From Zoogloea sp. 1C4 (GTDB lineage Bacteria > Pseudomonadota > Gammaproteobacteria > Burkholderiales > Rhodocyclaceae), in contig NZ_SSXU01000019.1 in the NCBI RefSeq assembly GCF_009469605.1, positions 16,227-80,226 of the forward strand: a stretch of 64,000 nucleotides of DNA. The letters run 5' to 3'. Each line of letters opens with the position of its first letter. Within the stretch, counting starts at the first letter, position 1. Below the pieces are notes generated by a model. The model worked only from the letters and a program-made list of their open reading frames with translations, did not search any database and was not told where the DNA came from. The translations under genes and the position numbers were made by a program. This document shows positions 54,817-64,000 of the stretch, piece by piece.

Positions 54817-55998
54817 ATGCGCTACGGAGAGTTTGACACCGCTTCCCTCATGTACATCACCAACCGCCCCGATCTCGTGTTCGAGCGCGGCGAAGGGGCG
54901 TGGCTGTACGACCACAACGGCAAGCGCTACCTCGATTTCATCCAGGGCTGGGCGGTCAACTGCCTCGGCCACTGTCCCGCCGAGATCACCGACGCGCTGG
55001 TGAAGCAGGCGAAGACCCTGCTCAACCCCAGCCCGGCTTTCTACAACGGCCCGATGGTCGAGCTCGCCGGCCTGCTCACCGCCAACTCGGTGTTCGACCG
55101 CGTGTTCTTCGCCAACACCGGCGCCGAAGCCAACGAAGGCGCGATCAAGCTGGCCCGCAAGTGGGGCAAGCTGCACCGTAACGGCGCCTACGAGATCATC
55201 ACCTTCGACCACTCCTTCCACGGCCGTACGCTCGCCACCATGTCCGCCTCGGGCAAGGCCGGCTGGGACGTGATGTACGCGCCGCAGGTGCCGGGCTTCC
55301 CGAAGGCTGACCTCAACGACATCGCCTCCGTCGAGGCCCTCATCACCGACAAGACCGTCGCCGTGATGCTGGAGCCGGTGCAGGGCGAAGGCGGCGTGAT
55401 CCCCGCGTCGCCCGAATTCATGCAGGCCCTGCGCAAGCTCACCCGCGAGCGCGGCATCCTGCTGATCGTCGACGAAGTGCAGGCCGGCATGGGCCGGACC
55501 GGCACCCTGTTCGCCTATCAGCAGTCGGGCATCGAGCCGGACATCATGACCCTCGGCAAGGGCATCGGCGGCGGCGTGCCGCTGGCTGCGCTGCTGGCCA
55601 CCGAATCCGTCGCCTGCTTCGAGCCGGGCGAGCAGGGCGGCACCTACAACGGCAACCCGCTGATGGCGGCGGTGGGCGTGGCGGTGCTGCGCAAGCTGCT
55701 GTCGGAAGGCTTCCTGGAGTCGGTGCAGGCCCGCGGCGAATACCTCAAGAAGCGCCTGCTCGAGCTGTCCGAGAAGCACGGCCTGAAGGGCGAGCGGGGC
55801 TGCGGCCTGCTGCGCGCGCTGATCCTCGACGACGACCGCGGCCCGGCCATCGTCAAGGCGGCGCTGGAGATGGACCCGCAGGGCCTGCTGCTTAACGCCC
55901 CGCGTCCGAACCTGCTGCGCTTCATGCCCGCGCTGAACGTGAGCGAAGGCGAGATCGACCAGATGATCGAAGCCCTCGACGTGCTGCTGAAGAAGTAA
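54817..55998 (+). CDS. Class III PLP aminotransferase (acetylornithine transaminase type)
   Basis: The 393-residue protein has [44 protein letters not shown] with the PLP-contacting Asp, and the Schiff-base Lys in [11 protein letters not shown]. It is closest in outline to ArgD-type acetylornithine or succinyldiaminopimelate transaminases. With argF and argG elsewhere in the window, a role in arginine synthesis is plausible. GabT-type function beside gabD cannot be excluded. The start follows TTTTGGAGCCACCC. Confidence 0.88.
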   Translation: MRYGEFDTASLMYITNRPDLVFERGEGAWLYDHNGKRYLDFIQGWAVNCLGHCPAEITDALVKQAKTLLNPSPAFYNGPMVELAGLLTANSVFDRVFFANTGAEANEGAIKLARKWGKLHRNGAYEIITFDHSFHGRTLATMSASGKAGWDVMYAPQVPGFPKADLNDIASVEALITDKTVAVMLEPVQGEGGVIPASPEFMQALRKLTRERGILLIVDEVQAGMGRTGTLFAYQQSGIEPDIMTLGKGIGGGVPLAALLATESVACFEPGEQGGTYNGNPLMAAVGVAVLRKLLSEGFLESVQARGEYLKKRLLELSEKHGLKGERGCGLLRALILDDDRGPAIVKAALEMDPQGLLLNAPRPNLLRFMPALNVSEGEIDQMIEALDVLLKK

Positions 55999-56033
55999 GC
56001 CGCGCTGGCCGGTGATCCGGTCAGGCAATAAAG

Positions 56034-56061
56034 ATGGCGCCGCAACCCGGCGCCATTTTTT
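56034..56061. terminator. Terminator between convergent genes
   Basis: ATGGCGCCG (56034-56042) pairs with CGGCGCCAT (56048-56056), followed by five T residues on the plus strand. It lies between the aminotransferase and the GGDEF-EAL gene. Confidence 0.82.
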
Positions 56062-56063
56062 GT

Positions 56064-58961
56064 TTACGCGGTGAGTTCGATGTAGTCGTGGGCGATCAGC
56101 TCGCCCATCGCCGCAGCGGGCACCGGCCGCGAGAAATGGAAGCCCTGGCCGACGCGGCATCCGAGCTCGTTGAGGATCGCGCACTGCTCGGCCGATTCGA
56201 TGCCTTCTGCGATGGTGAGCAGCGACATGTCCCGGGCAATGCTGATGATGGCGCGGATCAGGGTGATGTCGTCGGGGTTGCGGTGCAGCTCGGATACAAA
56301 CGAGCGGTCGATCTTCAGCACATCGAAGCGGAAGTTGCGCAGGTAAGAGAGGCTCGCGTAGCCGGTGCCGAAGTCGTCGAGGGACAGCATGATGCCCAGC
56401 TCGACAAGCCCTTCGAGCGTATGCCGGATGCGCTCGTCCTGATCCAGCAGTACGCTTTCGGTGACTTCGATCTCCAGCCGCGCGTTGCTCAGCCCGTGGC
56501 GGGCGAGGGTGTCGCGCACGTAGTCGACGAAATCCGGCTGGCGCAGTTGAGGCACCGCGACGTTCACCGCCAGACGGATCGGTGCGGTGCCCTGGGCGTC
56601 CCATTCGGCCAGCTGGCGGCAGGCTTCGTCGAGCACCCAGGCGCCGATCGGAACGATGAGGCCGGTGTCTTCGGCGATGGGGATGAAGCGGTCCGGCGGG
56701 ATCAGCGCCTCGCCCTGGGGCTGCCAGCGCAGGAGCACCTCGCAGCCGACAATGCGCATCGAGGCCAGATCGACCTGGGGCTGGTAATGGAGCACCAGCT
56801 CCTTGCGGGCGAGGGCGTGGCGCAGGCCGTTTTCGATGTGCAGGCGGTTGGTGGCCCACTGGTTGAAGTCGGCGGTGAAGAACTGGAAGTTGTTCCGGCC
56901 CACATCCTTGGCGTGGTACATCGCCGCGTCGGCGTTCTTGATGAGGGTCTCGGCGTCGGTGCCGTTGTCGGGGAAGAGCGACACGCCGATGCTCGGGGTG
57001 ATGTGGAAATCCTGGTTGCGCACCAGATACGGCTCGCCCAGCGCCTCGCAGATCTTGCGGATCACCGGCAGGGCGTTGGCGGGCTGGTCGAGGGCCGGCA
57101 GCACCACCGCAAACTCGTCGCCCCCCATGCGGCTGACGGTGTCGCTCTGGCGCACCAGGCGACGCAGGCGGGCGGCGACTTCCTGCAGGATCTCGTCGCC
57201 GGTGGCGTGGCCGAGGGAGTCATTCACCGTCTTGAAGCGGTCCATGTCGATCACCAGCACCGCGACGCGTTTCTTCTCGCGCTCGGCGATGGCGATGGCC
57301 TGGGTCAGGCGGTCGTTCAGCAGGGCGCGGTTGGGCAGGCGGGTGAGGAGATCGAACTCCACCAGCTGGCGGATCCGGTCTTCGGCTTCCTTGCGCTCGG
57401 ATACGTCGAGGAAGGTGCCGATGTAGTGCAGCACCTCGCCCCTGCCGTTGCGCACCGTGGAGATGGTGAGCTGCTCGGGAAACACCGTGCCGTCGCGCTT
57501 GCGGTTCCAGATCTCGCCGCTCCAGGTGCCGGTGGCGCGGATCGTCTTCCACATCGCCCGGTAGAAAGCCTTGTCGTGGCGGCTGGAGGCGAGCAGGGTG
57601 GGGCGTTGGCCGATGACTTCGTCGGCAGCGAATCCGGTGATCTCGCAGAATGACGGATTGACGGCGAGGATGCGGGTTTCGGGGTCGGTGATGATGATGC
57701 CTTCCCGGCTGGTCTCGAAAACCCGTGCCGAAAGATGCAGCGCCTTGGCCTGACGTTCGAGGGTCTGGGCGTGAGCATCGATCCGCTGGGTGTAGGCGCG
57801 CAACTGCCGGCTGATCCAGCGAGAGAAGAAATAGGACGCGACGATCGCCAGCAGCAGCGCCATGCCCGCAGCCAGCGCCACGAAGGGCAGGCGGCTCGAC
57901 ACGGACTCGATGATGGCGGTGCGCTCTGCGGCAATCGCGGGCTCCATCTCCTGCTCGAACAAGGACGCCACCACCACGATGTTCCACGGCTTATATACCT
58001 TGACGAGGGAGGTGCGGTTGCCGATCTCGCCACGCTCGCCCGCCTTGCCGGGATCGACCCGGTTCCAGGGATATTCAGCCAGCCCGCCGCCCTTCGCGCC
58101 CAGGGCGATGAGTTCGCCGCGGATACGCTTCATCTCGTCGGTGCCGACGCTGGTGTAATGCTTTCCTTCGTGTTCGGGCCACTGGGTCTGGAGCAGGATC
58201 TTCCCGTCGAGGCCAAACACGGCAAAGTGGCCGGTGTCGCCGAACTTCCAGGCCCGAAGGCGTTCCAGGCCTTCCCGAAGGCGCATGTCGTGCCAGCGCT
58301 GCAGGTAATCTCCGGTGCCGATGATCCAGTCGTAGGGTGCGAAGTGCGCCACGTAGGCGAGCTTGTCGGACATCGCCTTGGGTGATCCCGGCGAGTACCA
58401 GCGGTAGGACGAATAGCCCGAGCCATCGCCTTCCTTCACCGCGTTGATCAGGCCACGCATGATGTAGTGACCGGTGTCGTCCTGGTTGTCCCAAAGGGAC
58501 GAGCCTTCCCGTTCCGGTGCAATCGGCAGGAGGACGCATCGGCCCTCCATGTCGTCCACGAAGAAGTAGCCGCCGCCGTCGAAGAAACGCTGGGGCCGCA
58601 AGGCCTCGATGATCAGCCGCTTGACCTCGGCCTCGGGCCGCCGGCCGTGCTCCCGGTCGTAGATCGCCTGGGCGGTCTGCATGGCCATCGAGACCCGCTC
58701 CTTGAGCGCGGCCTTGAGCGTGCTTTCGGTCAGGGATTGGGCGAAGTCGATGTATCCGATGGCTGCCGACATCTCGGTGGCGAGGCGCTCCTGCTTCTTG
58801 GTGGCGAAGCTGTCTTCGAGCCGTTTGAAGAAGCGCTGATGCTCGGTCATGCCGATGAGCAGGAAGCTCACGCCCAGGGCGAGCGCCATCACGACCACGA
58901 CGATCAGCGTGCCTGCAAGGTGCAGACGGGGCAGATTTCGGTCGGTGACGCGGATTCTCAT
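56064..58961 (-). CDS. Cache-PAS-GGDEF-EAL cyclic di-GMP enzyme
   Basis: The 965-residue protein has a first membrane helix (14-37), a double Cache periplasmic sensor (40-345), a second helix (358-378), PAS (409-525), GGDEF (536-690) and EAL (710-955). The GGDEF motif is intact (613-617), with an RxxD inhibitory site, Arg604 to Asp607, five residues before it. The EAL signature is EVL (741-743) and keeps the key Glu; LSLDDFGTGYASL and TIAEGIES are present. Both synthesis and hydrolysis are possible. The start at 58961 gives MRIRVTDRN and is chosen because the helix follows. Confidence 0.93.
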   Translation of the reverse strand: MRIRVTDRNLPRLHLAGTLIVVVVMALALGVSFLLIGMTEHQRFFKRLEDSFATKKQERLATEMSAAIGYIDFAQSLTESTLKAALKERVSMAMQTAQAIYDREHGRRPEAEVKRLIIEALRPQRFFDGGGYFFVDDMEGRCVLLPIAPEREGSSLWDNQDDTGHYIMRGLINAVKEGDGSGYSSYRWYSPGSPKAMSDKLAYVAHFAPYDWIIGTGDYLQRWHDMRLREGLERLRAWKFGDTGHFAVFGLDGKILLQTQWPEHEGKHYTSVGTDEMKRIRGELIALGAKGGGLAEYPWNRVDPGKAGERGEIGNRTSLVKVYKPWNIVVVASLFEQEMEPAIAAERTAIIESVSSRLPFVALAAGMALLLAIVASYFFSRWISRQLRAYTQRIDAHAQTLERQAKALHLSARVFETSREGIIITDPETRILAVNPSFCEITGFAADEVIGQRPTLLASSRHDKAFYRAMWKTIRATGTWSGEIWNRKRDGTVFPEQLTISTVRNGRGEVLHYIGTFLDVSERKEAEDRIRQLVEFDLLTRLPNRALLNDRLTQAIAIAEREKKRVAVLVIDMDRFKTVNDSLGHATGDEILQEVAARLRRLVRQSDTVSRMGGDEFAVVLPALDQPANALPVIRKICEALGEPYLVRNQDFHITPSIGVSLFPDNGTDAETLIKNADAAMYHAKDVGRNNFQFFTADFNQWATNRLHIENGLRHALARKELVLHYQPQVDLASMRIVGCEVLLRWQPQGEALIPPDRFIPIAEDTGLIVPIGAWVLDEACRQLAEWDAQGTAPIRLAVNVAVPQLRQPDFVDYVRDTLARHGLSNARLEIEVTESVLLDQDERIRHTLEGLVELGIMLSLDDFGTGYASLSYLRNFRFDVLKIDRSFVSELHRNPDDITLIRAIISIARDMSLLTIAEGIESAEQCAILNELGCRVGQGFHFSRPVPAAAMGELIAHDYIELTA

Positions 58962-59481
58962 GAACACTCGGGGTTGGGGGGCATCAATTATTCTTTGATC
59001 GAGAAAGGGGCTACAGGCCCGATCTCGCAACCTCTTTTAACGGCCGGAGTCGCCGGGGCTAAAGTGACGGGGTGTGGAATATTCATCATCCGGCGTCATC
59101 TTCCGGCCGTCGGCGGCACTGCATGCGCAGCCCGAAAGGTGAGGAAAGGCGCGGGCTGTCGGGGCGTGAGGCCTTCATCACCAGCCCGGCCGCGTTCGAC
59201 TTTTCCTGGTTTTTTTGTACCCGAATGAAGTTGTCGGTGAAAAACGGTTCCGACATGCCGTTATAGACATCAAGACCCTAGTGATGGCCCTATCGCCTCG
59301 GCCGTATCACGCCAGCGGCAAGTCGGAGATGCCCCGCACCCGGATCGACCCCGCGCTCCATGCCCCTCGTGACGCAGCCGGGCAGGGCACGCCGTCCTGC
59401 AACCCGCAGCGAGCGCACCACGGCTGGCCGATTCTGGAATCCGGGTGGATTGCATACCCCCAACATTGCCTGGGAAGCCCC
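58962..59481. other. 520-bp intergenic region between two sensor genes
   Basis: The region separates the divergent GGDEF-EAL and histidine kinase genes and should hold both promoters. An in-frame extension of the kinase to 59215 looks non-coding in character, with no membrane or family signal. No other feature is supported. Confidence 0.45.
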
Positions 59482-61146
59482 ATGCCTCTCGCCAATCGCA
59501 TCGAGCGCAGACGCCTCTTTCTGCCGATCATCGCCCTCATGGTGCTGCCCATCCTCCTTGTCTGGGGGGCGGTGGTCTACAAGGCCACGACCGAAGAGGA
59601 GATGGTCATCAAGGCCGTCTACACCGAAAATCTCAACCTCGCCCGAGCCTTCGAGGAGCACACGATCCGGACGATCAAGAGCGTCGATCAGGCGGTGCTG
59701 TTCCTGAAGTTCCAGTACGAGCGCTACGGTGACAAGGTGAACATCGCCGAATACGTGCGCGAAGGGATGATCATCAGCAACATCTTCAACCAGCTGGGGG
59801 TGATCGACGAGAACGGCATCTACATCCTGAGCAATCTGCCCAACCACAAGCAGATGGATCTGTCCGACCGGGAGCACTTCCGGGTGCACAAGGAGAAGGA
59901 CACCAACCAGCTCTTCATCAGCAAGCCGATCCTCGGCCGCGCCTCGGGCAAGTGGTCGATCCAGATGACCCGGCGCATCAACAAGCCGGACGGCAGTTTT
60001 GGCGGGGTGGTGGTGATCTCCGTCGACCCGTTCTACTTCTCCGACTTCTACCGGGGCGTGGATCTCGGTCCGGGGGGCGTGGTGTCACTGGTGGGGCTCG
60101 ACGGCATCACCCGCGCCCGGCGGGCCGGCGACAACATGACCGTCGGCCAGGATCTGTCCCAGAGCGCGCTGATGCGCCAGCTTCGCGAGAAGCCGGTCGG
60201 CAGCCTCCGCACCACGAGCGTGTCCGATGGTGTCAACCGCCTCTACAGCTATCGGGCGCTCACCGAGTATCCGCTGATCGTCGCGGTCGGCGTCACCGAG
60301 GACAACGCGCTCAGCGAGTTCCGCTCGCGACGGTTCGGCTATCAGGTCTTCGCGTTCGCGACGACGCTGATCGTGCTGCTCTTCGGCGGCATCGCGATGC
60401 GCCTGCTGGACAGGCAGTACCGCATCACCGCCCAGTTCCGCGAAAGCCAGATCAAGGCCGAATCGGCCAACCGGATGAAGTCCGAGTTCCTCGCGTCCAT
60501 GTCCCATGAGCTGCGCACGCCGCTCAACGGCATCATGGGCTACGCCGAGCTCCTGCGGGAGAGCACCACCGGCGAGAACCAGGAGTTCGCCGGCGTGATC
60601 CTCGACAGCAGCGAACACCTGCTCGATCTGGTGAACTCCATCCTCGATCTGGCCAAGATCGAATCCGGCAAGACGGAGCTGGTGATGCGCCCCGAGCCCC
60701 TGCGCTCACTCATCGACAAGATCGTCCGCACCTATCAGCCGCCGGCCGCCAAGAAGGGCCTGGAACTGGCCGTGACGCTCGCCGACGATCTGCCGGCCGA
60801 CTTCGTCTGCGATGCGACGCGAGTGGTGCAGGTGCTCAACAACCTGCTCAGCAACGCGATCAAGTTCACCGACCACGGGCGTGTCGAAGTCCGCGTCTCG
60901 CGAGTGGGCGACGAGCTGGAATTTGTCGTGGCCGACAGCGGCTGCGGCATCGCACCGGACATGCTGTCCCACGTGTTCGAGCGCTTCAGCCAGGCCGACA
61001 ACTTCCTGACCCGGCGCCATCAGGGCACCGGGCTGGGCCTTGCGCTGGTGAAGGAGCTGGTGGATCTGATGGGCGGCTCGGTGAATGTGCGCTCCGAACT
61101 CGAAAAGGGCAGCGAGTTCATCGTCCGCCTGCCGCTGGGCGACTGA
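59482..61146 (+). CDS. Cache-domain sensor histidine kinase
   Basis: The 554-residue protein has a first helix (12-33), a Cache domain (about 40-280; VSLVGLDGITRARRAG), a second helix (287-306), a HisKA domain with the phospho-acceptor His342 (SHELRTPLNG), and HATPase motifs (NNLLSNAIKFTD, VADSGCGIAPDML, GTGLGLALVKEL). There is no receiver domain, and no response regulator gene is next to it. The start at 59482 follows GGGAAGCCCC and leaves the helix near the N-terminus. Confidence 0.9.
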   Translation: MPLANRIERRRLFLPIIALMVLPILLVWGAVVYKATTEEEMVIKAVYTENLNLARAFEEHTIRTIKSVDQAVLFLKFQYERYGDKVNIAEYVREGMIISNIFNQLGVIDENGIYILSNLPNHKQMDLSDREHFRVHKEKDTNQLFISKPILGRASGKWSIQMTRRINKPDGSFGGVVVISVDPFYFSDFYRGVDLGPGGVVSLVGLDGITRARRAGDNMTVGQDLSQSALMRQLREKPVGSLRTTSVSDGVNRLYSYRALTEYPLIVAVGVTEDNALSEFRSRRFGYQVFAFATTLIVLLFGGIAMRLLDRQYRITAQFRESQIKAESANRMKSEFLASMSHELRTPLNGIMGYAELLRESTTGENQEFAGVILDSSEHLLDLVNSILDLAKIESGKTELVMRPEPLRSLIDKIVRTYQPPAAKKGLELAVTLADDLPADFVCDATRVVQVLNNLLSNAIKFTDHGRVEVRVSRVGDELEFVVADSGCGIAPDMLSHVFERFSQADNFLTRRHQGTGLGLALVKELVDLMGGSVNVRSELEKGSEFIVRLPLGD

Positions 61147-61158
61147 GCGCCAGCAACA

Positions 61159-61187
61159 AAAACGGGGAGCGATCCGCCCCCCGTTTT
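61159..61187. terminator. Terminator-like hairpin between convergent genes
   Basis: AAAACGGGG (61159-61167) pairs with CCCCGTTTT (61179-61187). It lies between the histidine kinase and parC, which converge, and may serve both. Confidence 0.7.
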
Positions 61188-61212
61188 CCCTGCGTTTTTT
61201 CGGCCGTCCGGC

Positions 61213-63582
61213 TTAGTCGCCGCGCAGGCCGTTTGATTGGGAGCGGCCCGGCGCGGGCTTGCCCTTCTTGGCGCGCTTGCCCAGCCACGGCTCCCAGTCC
61301 TTCGGCGATACCGCAAACTCCACCGCCTTGCCACCACGAGTGGCGGCCAGCAGGGTGAGCCCGTTGGTGGCGACGCAGGTGGCGGCCAGGGTGTCGCCCT
61401 CATCCAGCGCCATGATGATGACGCCGCGCCCACCGCCGGAGAGCTCCTTCATCTGATCCAGCGGGAACACCAGCAGCTTGCCGCTGGACGACAGCGCCGC
61501 CAGATGCTGATTGTCGGCACCGTCGAAGAGCACCGGCGCGAGCAGCTTGCCGCCCGCATCCACCGACACGAACTGCTTGCCGGCACGCTTGGTGGCGGTC
61601 ATGTCGCCGAGCTTGCACAGGAAGCCGTAGCCATCCACGCTCGCCAGCAGCACCCGCTTGTCGGCCGGGCCGGCGAGCACATGGGCGATCTTGGCGCCAC
61701 TCGGCAGCTCGACGAAGGACGCCAGCGGCGCCCCGTTGCCGCGCCCGTCGGGTAGCGTCGAAACCGCCACGGTGAGCGCACGGCCCCCGTCGGTGATGGC
61801 GATCAGCGAATCCACGCTGCGGCACTCGAAGGCCGAACCCAGGCGGTCGCCGTCCTTGAAGGCCACGTTGGCCAGATCGACGCCGTGGCCGCTGCGGCAG
61901 CGCACCCAACCCTTTTCGGAGACGATCACGGTGACGGGCTCGTCCACCACGGTTTGCGTGACGCCGGCGCGGGCAGCTTCTTCCACCAGGGTGCGGCGCG
62001 CGTCGCCGAACTTGGTAGCGTCGGTCTTGATCTCCTTCACCACCAGCCGGCGCAGCTTGCCCTCGTCGCCCAGCAGGGCTTCGAGGTCGGTCTTCTCGCC
62101 ACGCAGTTCAAGCAGCTCGCGCTCGATCTTGATGCCTTCGAGGCGGGCCAGCTGGCGCAGGCGGATTTCCAGGATGTCCTCGGTCTGCCGGTCACTCAGG
62201 TCAAAGCGGGCGATCAGTGCCACCTTCGGGTCGTCCGACTCGCGGATGATGCGGATCACCTCGTCGATGTTCAGGAAGACGATGTGACGGCCTTCCAGGA
62301 TGTGGATGCGGTCGTTCACCTGGCCCAGCCGGTGCGCGGTGCGCCGGCGCACGGTGCCGATGCGGAAGCGGCCCCACTCGTGGAGGATGTCGGCGAGGCT
62401 CTTCTGGGCCGGCCGGCCATCCAGGCCGATCATCACCAGGTTGATCGACGCCGAGGTCTCGAGGCTGGTGTGGGACAGCAGCAGGTTGGCGAACTCGGCC
62501 ACGTCCTGGTTGCGGCTCTTGGGCTCGAACACCAGCCGTACCGGCGCATCCTTGCCGGATTCGTCGCGCACCCGGTCGAGCGCGCCGAGCATCAGCGCCT
62601 TGAGCTGGGCCTGATCCGGGTCGATGGATTTCTTGCCGGTCTTGGGCTGCGGGTTGGTCAGGGTCTCGATCTCGAACAGCACCTTCTGGGCCGATACGCC
62701 CGGCGGCAGTTCGTTCACCACCAGCTGCCACTGGCCGCGGGCCAGATCCTCGATCACCCAGCGGGCGCGCAGCTTGAGGCTGCCGCGGCCGGTTTCGTAG
62801 GCGGCGCGGATGTCGGCCGCGGGCGAGATGATCTGCCCGCCACCGGGGAAATCAGGCCCCTTGATGTGGGTCATCAGGTCGGCGACGGTCGCTTCCGGGT
62901 GTTCGATGGCGTGGATGGCGGCGTCGGCCACCTCGCGCAGGTTGTGGGACGGGATCTCGGTGGCCATGCCCACCGCAATGCCCGAGGCGCCGTTGAGCAG
63001 CACGAAGGGCAGGCGGGCCGGCAGGAGCTGGGGCTCTTCAAAGGCCCCGTCGTAGTTCGGGCGGAAATCCACCGTGCCGCGGTCGATCTCGGAGAGCAGC
63101 AGCTCGGCGATGGGCGTGAGGCGGCATTCGGTGTAGCGCATCGCCGCGGCCGAGTCGCCGTCCCGCGAGCCGAAGTTGCCCTGGCCATCCACCAGGGGGT
63201 AGCGCAGCGAGAAATCCTGGGCCACCCGGACCATCGCGTCGTACACGCTCGAGTCGCCGTGGGGGTGATATTTACCGATCACGTCGCCGACCACCCGGGC
63301 CGACTTGACGTGCTTGGAGCCCGGCGCGAGGCGCATCTCGTTCATCGAGAAGAGGATGCGGCGCTGAACCGGCTTGAGGCCGTCCTCCACCTGAGGCAGG
63401 GCACGGGATTTGACCACGCTCATCGCGTAGGCCAGGTAGGCGCGCTCGGCGTAAAGGTCGAGGGGCAGGGCGTCATCGCTGCCCAGTAGCGGGGTGACGG
63501 GCGGCGCGGGCGGCTCGCCACCGCCGGCTGGGGCGTCGGGGGCGTCAGGCAGTGCGTCGAAGAGATCCGGGGTGTTGTTCAT
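61213..63582 (-). CDS. parC: DNA topoisomerase IV subunit A
   Basis: The 789-residue protein has the catalytic Tyr in [11 protein letters not shown] and the quinolone-region block [21 protein letters not shown]. The C-terminal beta-pinwheel has repeats such as [12 protein letters not shown]. The start at 63582 gives [18 protein letters not shown], which has a proline-rich extension before the breakage-reunion domain. With ParE it unlinks daughter chromosomes. Confidence 0.97.
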   Translation of the reverse strand: MNNTPDLFDALPDAPDAPAGGGEPPAPPVTPLLGSDDALPLDLYAERAYLAYAMSVVKSRALPQVEDGLKPVQRRILFSMNEMRLAPGSKHVKSARVVGDVIGKYHPHGDSSVYDAMVRVAQDFSLRYPLVDGQGNFGSRDGDSAAAMRYTECRLTPIAELLLSEIDRGTVDFRPNYDGAFEEPQLLPARLPFVLLNGASGIAVGMATEIPSHNLREVADAAIHAIEHPEATVADLMTHIKGPDFPGGGQIISPAADIRAAYETGRGSLKLRARWVIEDLARGQWQLVVNELPPGVSAQKVLFEIETLTNPQPKTGKKSIDPDQAQLKALMLGALDRVRDESGKDAPVRLVFEPKSRNQDVAEFANLLLSHTSLETSASINLVMIGLDGRPAQKSLADILHEWGRFRIGTVRRRTAHRLGQVNDRIHILEGRHIVFLNIDEVIRIIRESDDPKVALIARFDLSDRQTEDILEIRLRQLARLEGIKIERELLELRGEKTDLEALLGDEGKLRRLVVKEIKTDATKFGDARRTLVEEAARAGVTQTVVDEPVTVIVSEKGWVRCRSGHGVDLANVAFKDGDRLGSAFECRSVDSLIAITDGGRALTVAVSTLPDGRGNGAPLASFVELPSGAKIAHVLAGPADKRVLLASVDGYGFLCKLGDMTATKRAGKQFVSVDAGGKLLAPVLFDGADNQHLAALSSSGKLLVFPLDQMKELSGGGRGVIIMALDEGDTLAATCVATNGLTLLAATRGGKAVEFAVSPKDWEPWLGKRAKKGKPAPGRSQSNGLRGD

Positions 63583-63723
63583 GGTGCGGTGCTTGCGGCT
63601 GGCGGCGCGGGGCCGCCTGGGTTGCTGGCGCCCGTCGGGCGCGACAAAGGCCGCAAAAATACCACAGGCACCGCTGATTCAAATCGCTGAAAAGCAGTCC
63701 GGACGCGCTTTTCGTGCGGGGGC

Positions 63724-63873
63724 TCAGGCGGGCACGGCGGCCGGCGACAGCGCGGCTGCCAGCGCGCCCACATCCAGCCAGCCCAGCGGGTAGCCGCCGG
63801 CGGGGGTTTCCACCTGCAACCCGTCGGTCTCCACCCGCGCCACGAAGATCGGATCGCTGGCGATGGGGCACAT
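63724..63873 (-). CDS. Possible 49-residue protein upstream of parC
   Basis: The reading frame from ATG 63873 to TGA at 63724 encodes MCPIASDPIFVARVETDG and then VETPAGGYPLGWLDVGALAAAL. It is shaped like a short beta-hairpin plus helix and reads as sensible protein. Only a weak CTGGA precedes the start. I do not recognise it; it could be a small gene or an eroded fragment. Confidence 0.35.
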   Translation of the reverse strand: MCPIASDPIFVARVETDGLQVETPAGGYPLGWLDVGALAAALSPAAVPA

Positions 63874-63956
63874 TTATGTCCAGTCCGCGATTATGCTGAG
63901 TCGCCGGCGGCGGGCCGCCCGATCCGCGGCGCCCCGCCCATACCGGCTGCGCATAA

Positions 63957-64000
63957 TCAAAGAGCCTGCAGGAACTTCAACAGCGCATCGGTCGGCCGAT
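63957..64000 (-). CDS. C-terminal end of an unidentified minus-strand gene (partial)
   Basis: At the right edge the minus strand reads RPTDALLKFLQAL followed by TGA at 63957-63959. This looks like a genuine helical protein end, of the sort seen in cytochrome c-type or similar proteins. Only 13 codons are visible, so the family cannot be named. Confidence 0.35.
   Translation of the reverse strand, partial: RPTDALLKFLQAL

Noticed and set aside
59215..59481. 89-codon N-terminal extension of the histidine kinase
   Set aside because: No membrane or family signal. The ATG at 59482 has a ribosome-binding site and places the helix correctly.

Overview
The window looks like the chromosome of a high-GC, free-living betaproteobacterium, most likely of the Rhodocyclales (Azoarcus/Thauera/Zoogloea type). 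The evidence is a phasin and thiolase of polyhydroxyalkanoate metabolism, a holB-pilZ-tatD block, argF-argG followed by a DUF2788 gene, ppnP and yajQ, a hup-tRNA-ppiD block, and a complete Dmp/Aph-type phenol hydroxylase cluster. The taxonomic guess rests on gene content and order only.

Layout. 1-6365 (minus): a type I secretion operon, TolC-like lipoprotein, periplasmic adaptor, and a large surface adhesin that runs off the left edge. 6657-7454: a two-receiver signalling protein. 7552-13148 (minus): mfd, an NRDE protein, a DUF4936 protein and ygfZ. 13354-17935 (plus): mltG, tmk, holB, pilZ, tatD and an ankyrin gene, mostly with overlapping stop and start codons. 17976-20799: a compact module of a 58-residue membrane protein, a LexA-type dyad, a tyrosine recombinase and a KfrA-like DNA-binding coiled-coil protein. 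20893-22680 (minus): an asparagine-synthetase homologue without the glutaminase cysteine. 23250-30403: arginine genes and small housekeeping genes, then a retropepsin, a Nudix hydrolase, a CbiB-like protein and a thiolase. 30559-33638: rpsT, hup, tRNA-Val, tRNA-Asp and ppiD. 33897-36863 (minus): PhoX phosphatase and phasin.

37229-51502 is the aromatic-degradation island. A DmpR/MopR-type sigma-54 activator carries the phenol-sensing and zinc residues of that family. It is divergent from a 2Fe-2S ferredoxin gene, which is followed by a sigma-54-like promoter, the six phenol hydroxylase genes, and catechol 2,3-dioxygenase. A GntR repressor candidate, an HbpS-like gene, an SDR, acetaldehyde dehydrogenase, 4-hydroxy-2-oxovalerate aldolase, a fused double 4-oxalocrotonate tautomerase and a MetA-type outer membrane protein complete it. 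Together they would convert phenol to catechol, open the ring, and turn the end product into pyruvate and acetyl-CoA. The ring-cleavage-product dehydrogenase or hydrolase, the hydratase and the decarboxylase are not in view.

51714-64000: gabD, an MFS exporter, a class III aminotransferase, a Cache-PAS-GGDEF-EAL protein, a Cache histidine kinase and parC. The right edge carries a possible small gene and the last codons of another minus-strand gene.

The most interesting signals are: (i) an identical palindromic 15-mer beside two promoters of the phenol island, with a weaker copy at a third, probably the GntR operator; (ii) the fused tautomerase with complementary loss of active-site residues; (iii) the recombinase/KfrA/small-membrane-protein module around a 34-bp dyad that contains a LexA box; and (iv) a REPIN-like double hairpin inside the lower-pathway operon.
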